From: an uncultured Prevotella sp.
Lineage (GTDB): Bacteria; Bacteroidota; Bacteroidia; Bacteroidales; Bacteroidaceae
DNA: 64,000 nucleotides
Reading direction: 5' to 3'
NCBI GenBank assembly: GCA_900545525.1
Contig: UQZX01000002.1
Span: forward strand, 124,001 to 188,000
Below are positions 17,066 to 25,891 of this stretch, one piece after another. The position numbers and the translations under genes were made by a program. How positions within the stretch are numbered: position 1 is the stretch's first letter; every line of letters begins with the position of its first letter. The notes below the pieces were generated by a model, which did no database searches, was not told the DNA's origin, and saw only the letters and a program-made list of their open reading frames with translations.

Positions 17066-17734
17066 TTACAGCGAGAATGTATATAGGTTGAACACCGTGC
17101 CAATAAGCACGATGAAAGATATGATGATGACAATGCTGCCGATAACCCTGTTGATGATTATTATGCCGCTGTTGTCGAATATCCCCCTTATCTTGTCCAC
17201 GAGCCACGTCAGCCCGAACCACCACAGCATCGCACCGAGCACTATGCTGAGATATCCGGCGCACATCTCAAGCGGGTGGTTGGGCACCACGAATGCCAGC
17301 TGTGCATAGCACGCCATGAAAAGAAAGATGATGAGCGGGTTTGAGAATGTGACGAAGAATGCCGTTATGCCGTTCTGCACGAGTGTTCCCCGCCCGTTGT
17401 TGCTTATATGTATCTTCTTTGTCGGATTGCTTCTGTAACAGTATATTCCGAATGCCATGAGCATGATGCTGCCGCTTATCTGGAGCATGAACTTGTTGTG
17501 CCCCTGATTTATGATGTCCATGATGAACGACATGCCGAGACCGGTGATGAGGGCGTAGAATATGTCGCTTACGCATGCCCCGATGCCTGTGACAAATCCA
17601 TACCACCTGCCCTTGTTCAGCGTCCTCTGGATGCAGAGCACGCCTACCGGTCCCATAGGGGCTGATGCGATGATGCCGATAAGTATTCCCTTGAATATCA
17701 AATCTAAAATATCTATGTGGATAGGAAATGCCAT
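17066..17734 (-). CDS. LysE/RhtB-family amino-acid exporter
   Basis: 222 residues with about six membrane helices, starting at ATG 17734 (MAFPIHIDILDLIFKG). The GIIASAPMGPVGVLCIQRTLNKGRWYGF as first-helix and loop segment is the LysE-family signature (PGP-like APMGPVG), and the second half repeats the three-helix pattern (FFVTFSNPLIIFLFMACY). Family role: efflux of amino acids across the inner membrane; substrate not predictable. It is the first gene of the leftward group and is divergent from the ROK kinase, sharing a 130-base intergenic region. Confidence 0.85.
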   Translation of the reverse strand: MAFPIHIDILDLIFKGILIGIIASAPMGPVGVLCIQRTLNKGRWYGFVTGIGACVSDIFYALITGLGMSFIMDIINQGHNKFMLQISGSIMLMAFGIYCYRSNPTKKIHISNNGRGTLVQNGITAFFVTFSNPLIIFLFMACYAQLAFVVPNHPLEMCAGYLSIVLGAMLWWFGLTWLVDKIRGIFDNSGIIIINRVIGSIVIIISFIVLIGTVFNLYTFSL

Positions 17735-17789
17735 AGTGGCTGCAAAGTTCCTGATTTTTTGCCGAATATACAAATTTTGACAGCAAAAC

Positions 17790-17820
17790 TTTGAATACCG
17801 CAATTAATTTGATACCTTTG
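17790..17820 (+). promoter_or_regulatory. promoter of the ROK kinase gene
   Basis: TTTG (17790-17793) and TACCTTTG (17813-17820) with a 19-base spacer, an exact fit to the Bacteroidota consensus, 46 bases before the ATG. Confidence 0.75.
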
Positions 17821-17866
17821 CCATTACATAGTACATAGTTATATACACCTATTAAATATTATATCA

Positions 17867-18853
17867 ATGAATACATTATCAACAGTGAAGCCTTATGTCA
17901 TAGCCCTCGACCTCGGAGGCACCAACTCCGTGTTCGGCATAGTTGACAGCAGGGGAGAGATAAAGGCGACTACTACGATAAAGACCCGCGGATATGCCAC
18001 AGCCGACGGTTATGTCGATGCAGCGTGCGATGCTCTGCAGCTGATAATAGACCAGGTGGGAGGAATAGAGACGGTGAGGGCTATGGGCATAGGTGCGCCC
18101 AATGCCAACTATTATAAGGGTACGGTGGAGATGACGCCGAACATTGCGTGGGCTCACGACAGTGTGGTGCCTCTTGCCGACATGTTCAGCCGTAAGCTTG
18201 GTGTGCCTGTGGCAATAACCAACGATGCCAATGCCGCGGCAATGGGAGAGATGACATACGGAGTGGCGCGTGGAATGAAGAACTTTATCATGCTGACACT
18301 CGGCACGGGCGTAGGCTCCGGCATTGTTGTCAACGGGCAGTTGGTTTACGGCAGTGACGGCTTTGCCGGCGAGTTGGGGCACATGATAGTACGCCGTAAT
18401 GGCGGCCGTCCGTGCGGATGCGGGCGCAACGGTTGTCTTGAGACATACTGTTCGGCTACGGGTGTGGCGCGCACGGCACGGGAGTTTCTGCTCACAAGTG
18501 ACGAGAGTTCGTTGCTTAGAGACATTAATCCTGATGACATCACGTCGCTCGACGTGTCGCTGGCAGCCGAGAAAGGAGATGCGCTTGCCGTGCGCGTATA
18601 CGAGTTTACGGGTGAGTTGCTCGGAGAGGCATGTGCGGATATGACAGTATTCTCGTCGCCTGAGGCTTTTGTCTTCTTCGGCGGGCTGACAAAGGCGGGC
18701 GACTTGCTCATGGAACCTATAAGGCGCAGCTATGAGAAGAACGTCATGCCGATGTTCAAGAAAAATCCTGCGCAGTTCCTCGTCAGCAGTCTCGGAGGTT
18801 CTTCCGCCGCCGTTCTCGGCGCAAGCGCGATAGGGTGGGACATTGGAGGATAG
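17867..18853 (+). CDS. ROK-family sugar kinase (glucokinase-like)
   Basis: 328 residues. ATP-binding DLGGTN at about 15-20, the sugar-binding GIGAPN and NDANAAAMGE, TLGTGVGSGIV, and the zinc-binding GHMIVRRNGGRPCGCGRNGCLETY (H-x-C-x-C-x-C). These place it in the ROK family; the close match to Bacteroidota glucokinases makes glucose phosphorylation the likeliest activity, though other hexoses or N-acetylhexosamines are possible. No DNA-binding domain is present, so it is an enzyme and not a ROK repressor. Monocistronic, ending in a strong palindrome shared with pepD. Confidence 0.9.
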   Translation: MNTLSTVKPYVIALDLGGTNSVFGIVDSRGEIKATTTIKTRGYATADGYVDAACDALQLIIDQVGGIETVRAMGIGAPNANYYKGTVEMTPNIAWAHDSVVPLADMFSRKLGVPVAITNDANAAAMGEMTYGVARGMKNFIMLTLGTGVGSGIVVNGQLVYGSDGFAGELGHMIVRRNGGRPCGCGRNGCLETYCSATGVARTAREFLLTSDESSLLRDINPDDITSLDVSLAAEKGDALAVRVYEFTGELLGEACADMTVFSSPEAFVFFGGLTKAGDLLMEPIRRSYEKNVMPMFKKNPAQFLVSSLGGSSAAVLGASAIGWDIGG

Positions 18854-18857
18854 GAGT

Positions 18858-19000
18858 AAGGAGTAAGGAGAAAAAGGAGGAAAAAGGAGTAAGGAGAAAA
18901 GTAAGAAGAGACATTGAATACTATGTTTGACATAGTTCGGCTTAACGTCTTTCCAGCTTTTCTCCTTACTCCTTTTTCCTCCTTTTTCTCCTTACTCCTT
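18858..19000. repeat. perfect 44-bp GGAGTAAGGAG palindrome between convergent genes
   Basis: 18858-18901 and 18957-19000 are a perfect 44-base inverted repeat of GGAGTAA, GGAGAAAA and GGAGG units around a 55-base loop. It ends exactly at the pepD stop and starts 4 bases after the ROK kinase stop. It probably ends transcription from both sides. Confidence 0.85.
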
Positions 19001-20457
19001 TATTTCACCGGTATTTCTTCCAATGTCTTTGTCAGCAGCGTCCAGAATTTTGGCACCGACGGGTGGAATGCGCGCTCGTTGGGAGTGTGCGGAGAAAGCA
19101 TCGTCGGACCGAACGAGCAGATGTCCAGACCGGGATATTTGGAGAGAATGATGCTGCACTCCAGTCCGGCGTGTACAACCTGTACGGTCGGCTCCTCGTT
19201 GAAAAGGTCCTTGTACAGTCTGCGCATAACCTTTATCAGTTCACTGTCGGTGTTCGGATCCCATCCTCCGTACTCTCCGCTTCTCTTTACTTCCATTCCA
19301 GCCATGCCGAAGCAGCTTTCGAGCGATGTTGCAATCTCGTCCTTTACCGTCTCGCTTGCACTTCTTGCCAAAATCTTTATTGCAGCCTTGCCGCCGGCAA
19401 TGTCTATTATGGCGAGGTTTGACGATGTCTCCACGATGTTTGGGATTGACGGTATGTAACGCCAAACGCCGTTATGTGCGGCACAGATGGCGTTGACGAG
19501 GTTGTCCTGTATTTCCAGCGGCACCTCTGTCTCTGGCAGTTCCGTGTCTTCCACCGTTACGTATATCTCGTTTTCAATGCCCTTGTATTCGTTGTTGAAA
19601 GCCTCACGATAGTCGCCGGCAAGTTCGGCAATGTCGTCCTTGTTCTCTTTCGGCAGCGTGAGCACAGCCTCCGCCTCGAACGGTATGGCGTTGCGCATGT
19701 TGCCGCCGTGCCATGATGCAAGGCGTGCGTCGTCTTCGGATATTGCCTCGCGCACGATACGTGCAAGCAGCTTGTTGGCGTTAGCCCTGCCTTCGCCTAT
19801 TTCCAGACCCGAGTGTCCGCCTTTAAGACCTTTCACGGTTATCTTTACGGCAACGTCGTTCTTGTCGGTCTCAACTTCCTTATAGTCCAGCACGGCTGTT
19901 ATGTCCACGCCTCCGGCACTTCCTATTATCATCTCTCCCTCCTGCTCCGTGTCGAGGTTCAGCAGTATTTCACCCGTAAGCTCGCCTGCGGGCAGTCCGT
20001 TTGCACCGTACATACCGGTCTCCTCGTCAGCTGTTATCAGTGCTTCTATCGGTCCGTGCCTGAGGTCATTAGCCTCCATCACAGCCATTATAGCAGCCAC
20101 ACCCAGACCGTTGTCGGCACCGAGTGTCGTGCCCTTTGCCTTTACCCAGTCTCCGTCTATGTATGTCTGTATGGGGTCGGTCTCGAAGTTGTGCGTGCTT
20201 TCCTTCTCCTTCTGCGGCACCATGTCCATGTGTGCCTGAAGAATTACGGTCTTGCGGTTTTCCATTCCCGGCGTGGCAGGCTTGCGCATCACAATGTTTT
20301 CAGCCTCGTCCTTGAATGCTTCCACGCCGGCGCGCTTTGCAAAGTCTAACAGGAACAGCTGCACTCTCTCCAAATGTCCCGACGGACGCGGCACCTGTGT
20401 CAGTCCGTAAAAGTTTCTCCAGATACACTCCGGTTTAAGATTCATGATTTCGCTCAT
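19000..20457 (-). CDS. pepD: aminoacyl-histidine dipeptidase (M20 family)
   Basis: 485 residues, cytosolic metallo-dipeptidase (Xaa-His and other dipeptides). Metal ligands and catalytic residues of the M20C family are visible: H76 in LQAHMDM, D115 in GADNGLG, E145-E146 in DEETG, later Asp in LNLDTE and His in VVHAGLE. A lid/dimerisation domain occupies the middle. No signal peptide. It fits a peptide-using anaerobe. Its stop overlaps the palindrome end; the UPF0104 gene lies 37 bases upstream of it in the same direction on the far side of the start. Confidence 0.95.
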   Translation of the reverse strand: MSEIMNLKPECIWRNFYGLTQVPRPSGHLERVQLFLLDFAKRAGVEAFKDEAENIVMRKPATPGMENRKTVILQAHMDMVPQKEKESTHNFETDPIQTYIDGDWVKAKGTTLGADNGLGVAAIMAVMEANDLRHGPIEALITADEETGMYGANGLPAGELTGEILLNLDTEQEGEMIIGSAGGVDITAVLDYKEVETDKNDVAVKITVKGLKGGHSGLEIGEGRANANKLLARIVREAISEDDARLASWHGGNMRNAIPFEAEAVLTLPKENKDDIAELAGDYREAFNNEYKGIENEIYVTVEDTELPETEVPLEIQDNLVNAICAAHNGVWRYIPSIPNIVETSSNLAIIDIAGGKAAIKILARSASETVKDEIATSLESCFGMAGMEVKRSGEYGGWDPNTDSELIKVMRRLYKDLFNEEPTVQVVHAGLECSIILSKYPGLDICSFGPTMLSPHTPNERAFHPSVPKFWTLLTKTLEEIPVK

Positions 20458-20493
20458 AGTATATTTGTTTTAGATTGATGAATATATTCCCCT

Positions 20494-21522
20494 TTATTGC
20501 TGTACATCCGGGAGCGTCTGCCGCCCAGCCGTCATGCGCCGTGTAAAGCCCAGAGCCGCCCAGCTGTACACGCCGAGCAGCACGACAAGCATTGTCTGCA
20601 CCGTGTGGACGATGAGGACGAAGAACAGTGCGCTGTCCGAAGCCACGCCGTAGAGTATCAGCATCGTCTTCACGGCAAAGTGCCACGGTCCGGCACCGTT
20701 GGGCGTGGGCACTATCACGGCGATGCTGCCCACGATGAAAGTTGTAAGGGCGCATCCCGCTCCCAGTCCTTCCGTGAAGCCGAAGCAGAAGAACGTAAGA
20801 TAATAATGCAGGAAATAGCTGCCCCATATAGCCAGGGTGAAAAACACAAACAGCGGCACGTTGCGCACGTTGCGCAGCGATGTCACTCCCTGCCATATCC
20901 CCCCGAGTGTGGCTTTCACCTTATTATATATGGCAAGTCTTTTCATTATCAGATGCAGCAGTATTGCCGCCGCTATCCCGCAGATAGCCGTCACGGCATA
21001 GCCCGTGCCGGAGAACTTGCCGGTAAGAGAGTCCATGCTCGTGCCCGTATGCTCAAAAAAGGTAGAAAATACGCCCATCTGCGTCAGCAGCGTCAACAAC
21101 GTTATGCCCAGCATCAGCAGGGAGTCTATCGCCCTTTCGGTAACCACCGTGCCGAGGGCTTTCGGAAACGACACATTGTCATATCTCTTCAGAACCCCGC
21201 AGCGTGCAAACTCGCCCACGCGCGGTATAATCAGACTCGCCGCGTAAGAAAGCATTACGGCATGCACGCATGTGGACGTGCGTGCCCTTTCGCCCATCGG
21301 CTCGAGTGTCTGCCGCCATCTCCAGCCGCGGAACAGCTGTGCCAGTATGCCGAACGGAAACGACAGCAGCATCCATGTCCAGTTCATGCCGTGTGTAACG
21401 ACGTGCCAGATGCGGCTGAAGTCAAAATCGCGGTACATCCAATACAATATCATGCCGCCCAAAACAAGCGGCAGCGCTATCTTCAGCGAACTGTTCAGAA
21501 GTTTCCTCTTATTCACTTTCAA
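20494..21522 (-). CDS. UPF0104 / lysylphosphatidylglycerol-synthase-type membrane protein
   Basis: 342 residues with about eight membrane helices: KIALPLVLGGMILYWMYR, MNWTWMLLSFPFGILAQLFRGWRWR, an internal SLIIPRVGEFARCGVL (the conserved PxRxGE-type motif of the family) and FIVGSIAVIVPTPNGAGPWHFAVKTM (the PTPGGxG-type motif). It corresponds to the flippase-like transmembrane domain without the C-terminal synthase domain. The start is uncertain: no ATG fits, and TTG at 21522 or GTG at 21516 would serve, with AGGAAAGG about 15 bases upstream. It is probably co-transcribed with pepD. Confidence 0.82.
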   Translation of the reverse strand: MKVNKRKLLNSSLKIALPLVLGGMILYWMYRDFDFSRIWHVVTHGMNWTWMLLSFPFGILAQLFRGWRWRQTLEPMGERARTSTCVHAVMLSYAASLIIPRVGEFARCGVLKRYDNVSFPKALGTVVTERAIDSLLMLGITLLTLLTQMGVFSTFFEHTGTSMDSLTGKFSGTGYAVTAICGIAAAILLHLIMKRLAIYNKVKATLGGIWQGVTSLRNVRNVPLFVFFTLAIWGSYFLHYYLTFFCFGFTEGLGAGCALTTFIVGSIAVIVPTPNGAGPWHFAVKTMLILYGVASDSALFFVLIVHTVQTMLVVLLGVYSWAALGFTRRMTAGRQTLPDVQQ

Positions 21523-21748
21523 TGTTCTTTTTTCGCCTTTCCTGCATTATCAGTAAGGATATGACGGTTGAATGTAGAATGCAGGCAATCCTGCATGCAG
21601 CTGTCCGGTAACAGTTGCTGTTAAATGCAAAGATACTGTAAAAAGGCGTAAGCACAAAACAAACAGCCCCTTTTTTACTCTGTGCCATTCGTTGCATAAA
21701 TATACACATGACCTCCTGCCTTCGTAAAGCATACGTTTTGCATTACGG

Positions 21749-21781
21749 AAGCTATGCTTTTGCTGTCTTAAAGCATAGCTT
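21749..21781. repeat. GCATAGC hairpin
   Basis: 12-bp perfect stem AAGCTATGCTTT (21749-21760) with AAAGCATAGCTT (21770-21781), within a cluster of related units (21725-21830) ending CTAAGAGGTATCATTCTGATTATCA. The same tail follows the hairpin at 45.6 kb (AGAAGGTATCATCTTGATTATCA). Confidence 0.6.
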
Positions 21782-21930
21782 TTGCACTCCGAAATGCCAC
21801 CTTTTGCATTCTAAGAGGTATCATTCTGATTATCAATAATATACAGTAGTGTATATTATTACACTTCTGTATATACTTTTGCATATATATAAACATGAGT
21901 TTGACGAATTTATCTTTCTTGTTATACTAT

Positions 21931-22085
21931 AAGAGGGTGTTGCAGAACATGCAATTATCCCATTGTAGGGACATATTCTTGTATTTGTCCGCCATGCAGC
22001 CATTGAATATCAGGATGTTACAAACGGACAAATACAAGAATATGTCCCTGCAAGCTTAAAGAATAGAGTTCTGCAACACCCTCTT
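21931..22085. repeat. palindromic element, family 2, copy A
   Basis: Outer perfect 18-bp inverted repeat (21931-21948 and 22068-22085, GAGGGTGTTGCAGAAC core) enclosing an inner perfect 25-bp inverted repeat (21967-21991 and 22025-22049, AGGGACATATTCTTG start). The central 33 bases are nearly the same as in copy B at 56.5 kb. Outside it, TGAGTTTGACGAATTTATC on the left and the inverse of GTGAGCTGTATGAATATTAC on the right match the termini of family 1. No open frame. Confidence 0.75.
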
Positions 22086-22182
22086 GTAATATTCATACAG
22101 CTCACGTATATTACTTTCCTCATTCCTTCCTTTAAATAAAAATATTTTCACGGTAATCATTGAAATTTCAGATAGTTTTACG

Positions 22183-22190
22183 TATCTTTG
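22183..22190 (+). promoter_or_regulatory. probable polysaccharide-locus promoter (-7 box)
   Basis: TATCTTTG matches TAnnTTTG; the -33 region is poor. If used, it gives a leader of almost 490 bases before upxY. No long inverted repeats flanking it were found, so it does not look like the invertible capsule promoters of Bacteroides fragilis. Confidence 0.5.
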
Positions 22191-22677
22191 CAGCAGATTC
22201 TCGTAGTCTGCAAAAATTCATGTAATGCAAGGCCTGTACTTGTAGGGCATGTACAGACATACAGCACACGCCGAGCCTGAAGCCATAAGCCGACGGAGGA
22301 AGCGGGCGGGTATGGAGAATCAGACATAGTTAAGGCGTTTACATGCGTCTTGTTGCTGACCCTTGGAAACTTCGCAACTTTCAAAAGAGTTTGTTGGTAA
22401 CTTGGCAACGTAGATGTCCTCGGGATGTGTTTATAAGCGCATCCCCTTAGGAATATCATATACCTTATTATATTATGATAAGCTTATGGCTGATGTTCCA
22501 AGATAAGGGGATTGCTATATTCATATCGGCGTGGGCTTTATGCGTTGTCCGTTCTACAGACTCGGGCAATGCGAAGGCCTCTAAGGGTGGAACGGCAACG
22601 GACGGTTCACGCTTTTTTATGTCCGCAAAACAGCATTCTTCTTAGAATGCCCGTATCAATCAAGTAAGCCTATAGGG
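22191..22677 (+). promoter_or_regulatory. long untranslated leader of the polysaccharide locus
   Basis: About 490 bases without a credible gene. It contains a near-identical 16-base direct repeat (22363-22378 and 22394-22409, TTGGAAACTTCGCAAC-type, 14 of 16 the same) and a terminator-like hairpin at its end. Known: UpxY proteins act on the untranslated leader upstream of their own gene to prevent premature termination, so this is the expected site of action. Confidence 0.6.
22529..22618 (+). terminator. candidate leader terminator controlled by UpxY
   Basis: A two-part stem: GCGTG (22529-22533) with CACGC (22608-22612) and GTCCGTT (22547-22553) with AACGGAC (22597-22603), followed immediately by TTTTTT (22613-22618). 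It lies 60 bases before upxY, so RNA polymerase would have to read through it. Confidence 0.5.
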
Positions 22678-23256
22678 ATGCAAGACCGCTCTGTACTCTC
22701 TTCCATAACGTCTGCAGATGTAACGGACGGCGGCGGAGCCGTGGAGCGTAATGCTGGAACATGGCACGTTGCCCGCGTATGTTGCAATGCAGAGCGCACC
22801 GTATGCCGGCGCCTTGTTGAGGCCGGAATAGAAGCATACGTACCCGTTATCAAGAAACGCAGCCGTCGTCGCGACCGTATAACTTTCATTGACAGCATAC
22901 TCATTTCCATGTACGTGTTTTTCCGTTGTGGCGATGACCGCATAAAAAGCATATACCGTTTTCCCGGCATTGTTGATATACTTCGTTGTGCAGGTACCAC
23001 GCACTATGCAGTTATTCCCGACACACAGATAGACAGTCTGAAAATCCTCTGTGCCAATGCAGCCGAGAGTCTTGTCTTCAAGCCCGGACAAATCCGTCCC
23101 GGTACCCGCATCGTAATCAGTCATGGCAGGCTTAAAGGTGTTACAGGGGAGATACTATCTACAGATGCTTCGTGCACATCGCTTTGTGTCCGCATCGACA
23201 TGCTTGGATGCGCGGTTGTCAATGTGCCGGTGGAATGGTGCGTTGGGGATATGTGA
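22678..23256 (+). CDS. upxY: UpxY-type transcription antiterminator
   Basis: 192 residues. NGN domain beginning TWHVARVCCNAERTVCRRLVEAGIEAYVPV (tracts at about 28-57) and a KOW motif near 140-160 (GTRIVISHGRLKGVTGEIL). First gene after the leader and about 135 bases ahead of the sugar-nucleotide and glycosyltransferase genes, the canonical position for UpxY in Bacteroidales capsule loci. It should bind RNA polymerase and allow transcription through the long operon. No upxZ-like gene (the trans-acting inhibitor normally second) is present. It differs clearly from the second NusG-like protein at 13.2 kb. Confidence 0.88.
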   Translation: MQDRSVLSSITSADVTDGGGAVERNAGTWHVARVCCNAERTVCRRLVEAGIEAYVPVIKKRSRRRDRITFIDSILISMYVFFRCGDDRIKSIYRFPGIVDILRCAGTTHYAVIPDTQIDSLKILCANAAESLVFKPGQIRPGTRIVISHGRLKGVTGEILSTDASCTSLCVRIDMLGCAVVNVPVEWCVGDM

Positions 23257-23391
23257 TGGATATGTGGATTTCTCTGAAATCGTATTATAAAGTTTTTTAT
23301 TTCGAGTGAATGTAAGTGCTTAAATAAGTGCTCAGAATTATAGTATTAGGTTTAAGTATTTATTTCTATTATACTAATTAAGTAATATATA

Positions 23392-24720
23392 ATGAAAATA
23401 GCAGTAGCCGGCACCGGTTATGTGGGTTTGTCCATTGCTACCCTGCTGTCACAAAACCATCAGGTGACGGCAGTGGATGTCATACCGGACAAGGTTGACA
23501 TGATAAACCGCAGGAAATCCCCGATACAGGATGAGTACATAGAGAGGTATCTCTCAGAGAAGGAATTAAACCTTACGGCAACCCTTGACGGCGCGTCGGC
23601 ATATAAGGATGCCGGTTTCGTTGTCATTGCAGCTCCGACCAACTATGACCCGGTAAAGAATTTCTTCGACACCCACCATATAGAAGATGTCATAGATCTT
23701 GTTATGAGTGTCAACCCCGATGCCGTGATGGTGATAAAGAGTACCATTCCCGTTGGATATTGCCGCAGCCTTTATGTACGTTATGCAAAGAAGTATTCAG
23801 AAACACCAGGTTTGAAAGGCAGGAAGTTCAACCTGCTGTTCTCCCCCGAGTTTCTCCGTGAGAGCAAGGCTCTGTATGACAATCTCTATCCCAGCCGCAT
23901 CATCGTGGGATATCCAAAGATAATTGATAACGAGCAGTTTGAAGATGAAAACCGCGCCATCCGTGCCATTGCCGATGTATCTTTTCTCGAACGGTCAGCC
24001 CGCACTTTTGCTTCATTGTTGCAGGAGGGTGCGATAAAGGAGAATATAGCCACGTTGTTCATGGGACTGAAGGAGGCTGAGGCGGTCAAGCTCTTCGCCA
24101 ACACCTATCTTGCTCTGCGCGTGAGCTATTTCAACGAGCTTGATACATACGCCGAGGTGAAAGGTCTTGACACTCAGGCTATCATCGACGGTGTAGGGCT
24201 TGACCCCCGTATCGGGCAGCATTACAACAACCCGTCGTTTGGTTACGGCGGCTATTGCCTGCCCAAGGACACCAAGCAGCTTCTTGCCAACTACGACCAC
24301 GTACCTCAGAACATGATGACGGCCATCGTGGAGAGCAACCGCACGCGCAAGGACTTCATTGCCGACCGTGTCCTACGCAAGGCAGGGTATTACGGATATT
24401 CCTCTGCAAACGGATATGACCGTCATGTAGAGCATCATGTCATTGTCGGAGTATACCGTTTGACGATGAAGTCTAACAGCGACAATTTCCGCCAGTCATC
24501 CATTCAGGGTGTGATGAAGCGCATCAAGGCAAAAGGAGCTGAGGTGATAATCTATGAGCCGACATTGGAAGACGGCAGCACTTTTTTCGGCAGCCGAATT
24601 GTCAACAATTTGGAAGCGTTTAAACGTCAGAGTAACGCCATCATAGCCAACCGTTATGACTCTTGTCTGGACGATGTGGCGGAGAAGGTGTATACGAGGG
24701 ATATTTTCAGGAGGGATTGA
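23392..24720 (+). CDS. ugd: UDP-glucose 6-dehydrogenase-type nucleotide-sugar dehydrogenase
   Basis: 442 residues. NAD-binding GTGYVG at 7-12, SPEFLRES for the substrate site, catalytic Cys C289 in GYGGYCLPKDTKQL, and a C-terminal UDP-binding domain. It oxidises UDP-glucose to UDP-glucuronate in two steps. It is longer than the roughly 390-residue E. coli-type Ugd; extra residues lie near 325-350 (YYGYSSANGYDRHVEHHVI). The base composition is like the chromosome, not like the AT-rich core that follows. Together with the next two genes it points to uronic acid in the polysaccharide. Related UDP-ManNAc or GDP-mannose dehydrogenases cannot be fully excluded. Confidence 0.9.
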   Translation: MKIAVAGTGYVGLSIATLLSQNHQVTAVDVIPDKVDMINRRKSPIQDEYIERYLSEKELNLTATLDGASAYKDAGFVVIAAPTNYDPVKNFFDTHHIEDVIDLVMSVNPDAVMVIKSTIPVGYCRSLYVRYAKKYSETPGLKGRKFNLLFSPEFLRESKALYDNLYPSRIIVGYPKIIDNEQFEDENRAIRAIADVSFLERSARTFASLLQEGAIKENIATLFMGLKEAEAVKLFANTYLALRVSYFNELDTYAEVKGLDTQAIIDGVGLDPRIGQHYNNPSFGYGGYCLPKDTKQLLANYDHVPQNMMTAIVESNRTRKDFIADRVLRKAGYYGYSSANGYDRHVEHHVIVGVYRLTMKSNSDNFRQSSIQGVMKRIKAKGAEVIIYEPTLEDGSTFFGSRIVNNLEAFKRQSNAIIANRYDSCLDDVAEKVYTRDIFRRD

Positions 24721-24751
24721 AGTTTTATTGACTATATAAAAGGATAAAATC

Positions 24752-25891
24752 ATGAATTATCAATATCATATATTCTCTCCATATCGTGTATGCCCCTTAG
24801 GTGCACATGTCGACCATCAGCATGGTTTGGTTACAGGCTTTGCCATTGATAAAGGGGTAGACCTTTGGTTCAATCCCTCAAACGATGGACATGTACATCT
24901 AGAATCAAGAACCTTTGACGGAACGATAGATTTTGACGTTACTCAAGCTTCGTTAATGAAACAGCATAATTGGGGTGATTATGCTCGTGGTGCCAAATAT
25001 GCGCTTCGCAAGCGTTTTAATCTGAAATATGGAATAGAGGGCATTATACAAGGATCACTTCCAGTGGGTGGACTGTCTTCAAGTGCGGCTGTGCTTATTG
25101 CATATGTTATGGCATTGGCTAAGGCTAACGGTATAGAGCTTGAACCATTTGAAATTGTAAAGACAGCTTCTGAGGCTGAACGCGAGTATATAGGACTTAG
25201 CAATGGTCTTTTAGATCAGGCGTGCATTGTGCTCGGTAAGAAAGACGGTCTTTTGTTTCTTGATTGCGACTGCAATGACTTCCGCATCATAAAGCGCAAT
25301 CCCGGTATGCCTGACTTTGAGATAGGTATATTTTTCTCCGGACTTACCCGAAGTCTTGTGAACAGCGATTACAACCTTCGGGTATATGAGTGCAAGACTG
25401 CGGTGTGGAATATGCTGGCATATACAGAGCAGCCTCTGAAAACATTCGAGAAGACATTCCTTCGTGATATACCGAAGTCCACATACGAGAAATGTCGTAT
25501 CGCCATGCCAAATCGTTTTGCGCGTCGTGCCGAACATTTCTATTCAGAGTATCGTCGTGTGCGGCAGGGAGTGACAGCGTGGGAGAGCGGGAACCTAAAG
25601 CTTTTGGGTAAATTGAGTTTTGCCAGTTGTGAGTCGAGTATACACAACTACGAGTGTGGCTCACCTGAGCTAATTGCCATTTACGAGATTATGCGCACGC
25701 TGCCGGGAGTGTACGGCGGTCGTTTCTCTGGTGCTGGATTCAAGGGAGCATGTATCGCTTTGGTTGATCCGGTTTATAAGGAAAAGATTGGGAGAGAGAT
25801 GACAAGGAAATATCTTGAAAAGTTTCCGGAATATGAGACTACATTCAAGGTGTTTTGGGTAAGACCTGATGATGGAGCGAGATTTGTATGA
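24752..25891 (+). CDS. GHMP kinase, galacturonokinase-like
   Basis: 379 residues of the galactokinase branch of GHMP kinases. Sugar-binding PYRVCPLGAHVDHQHG (10-25), ATP loop GLSSSAAV (107-114), and a C-terminal third motif YGGRFSGAGFKGACIAL. By recall, the CPLGAHxDHQ motif and the C-terminal RAEHxxSE, AWxSGNL and SIxNYECG segments are closer to plant galacturonokinase than to GalK (which has GEHTDYN). It therefore probably phosphorylates a hexuronic acid at C1. Its stop overlaps the next gene by 4 bases (ATGA), so kinase and nucleotidylyltransferase are coupled. Plain galactokinase is the alternative. Confidence 0.78.
   Translation: MNYQYHIFSPYRVCPLGAHVDHQHGLVTGFAIDKGVDLWFNPSNDGHVHLESRTFDGTIDFDVTQASLMKQHNWGDYARGAKYALRKRFNLKYGIEGIIQGSLPVGGLSSSAAVLIAYVMALAKANGIELEPFEIVKTASEAEREYIGLSNGLLDQACIVLGKKDGLLFLDCDCNDFRIIKRNPGMPDFEIGIFFSGLTRSLVNSDYNLRVYECKTAVWNMLAYTEQPLKTFEKTFLRDIPKSTYEKCRIAMPNRFARRAEHFYSEYRRVRQGVTAWESGNLKLLGKLSFASCESSIHNYECGSPELIAIYEIMRTLPGVYGGRFSGAGFKGACIALVDPVYKEKIGREMTRKYLEKFPEYETTFKVFWVRPDDGARFV

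Noticed and set aside
15532..17091. 519-codon rightward frame
   Set aside because: Runs antisense through rfbD and DUF4924 and has no recognisable domain; GC-rich genes often give such long shadows.
20497..21564. 355-codon rightward frame
   Set aside because: Antisense to the UPF0104 gene, His/Arg-rich, no domain.
21509..21709. 66-codon leftward frame overlapping the start of the UPF0104 gene
   Set aside because: No family and poor composition; it may only reflect an uncertain start of the downstream gene.
22100..22300. Invertible capsule promoter as in Bacteroides fragilis
   Set aside because: No pair of inverted repeats flanking the promoter was found and no tyrosine recombinase gene is near.
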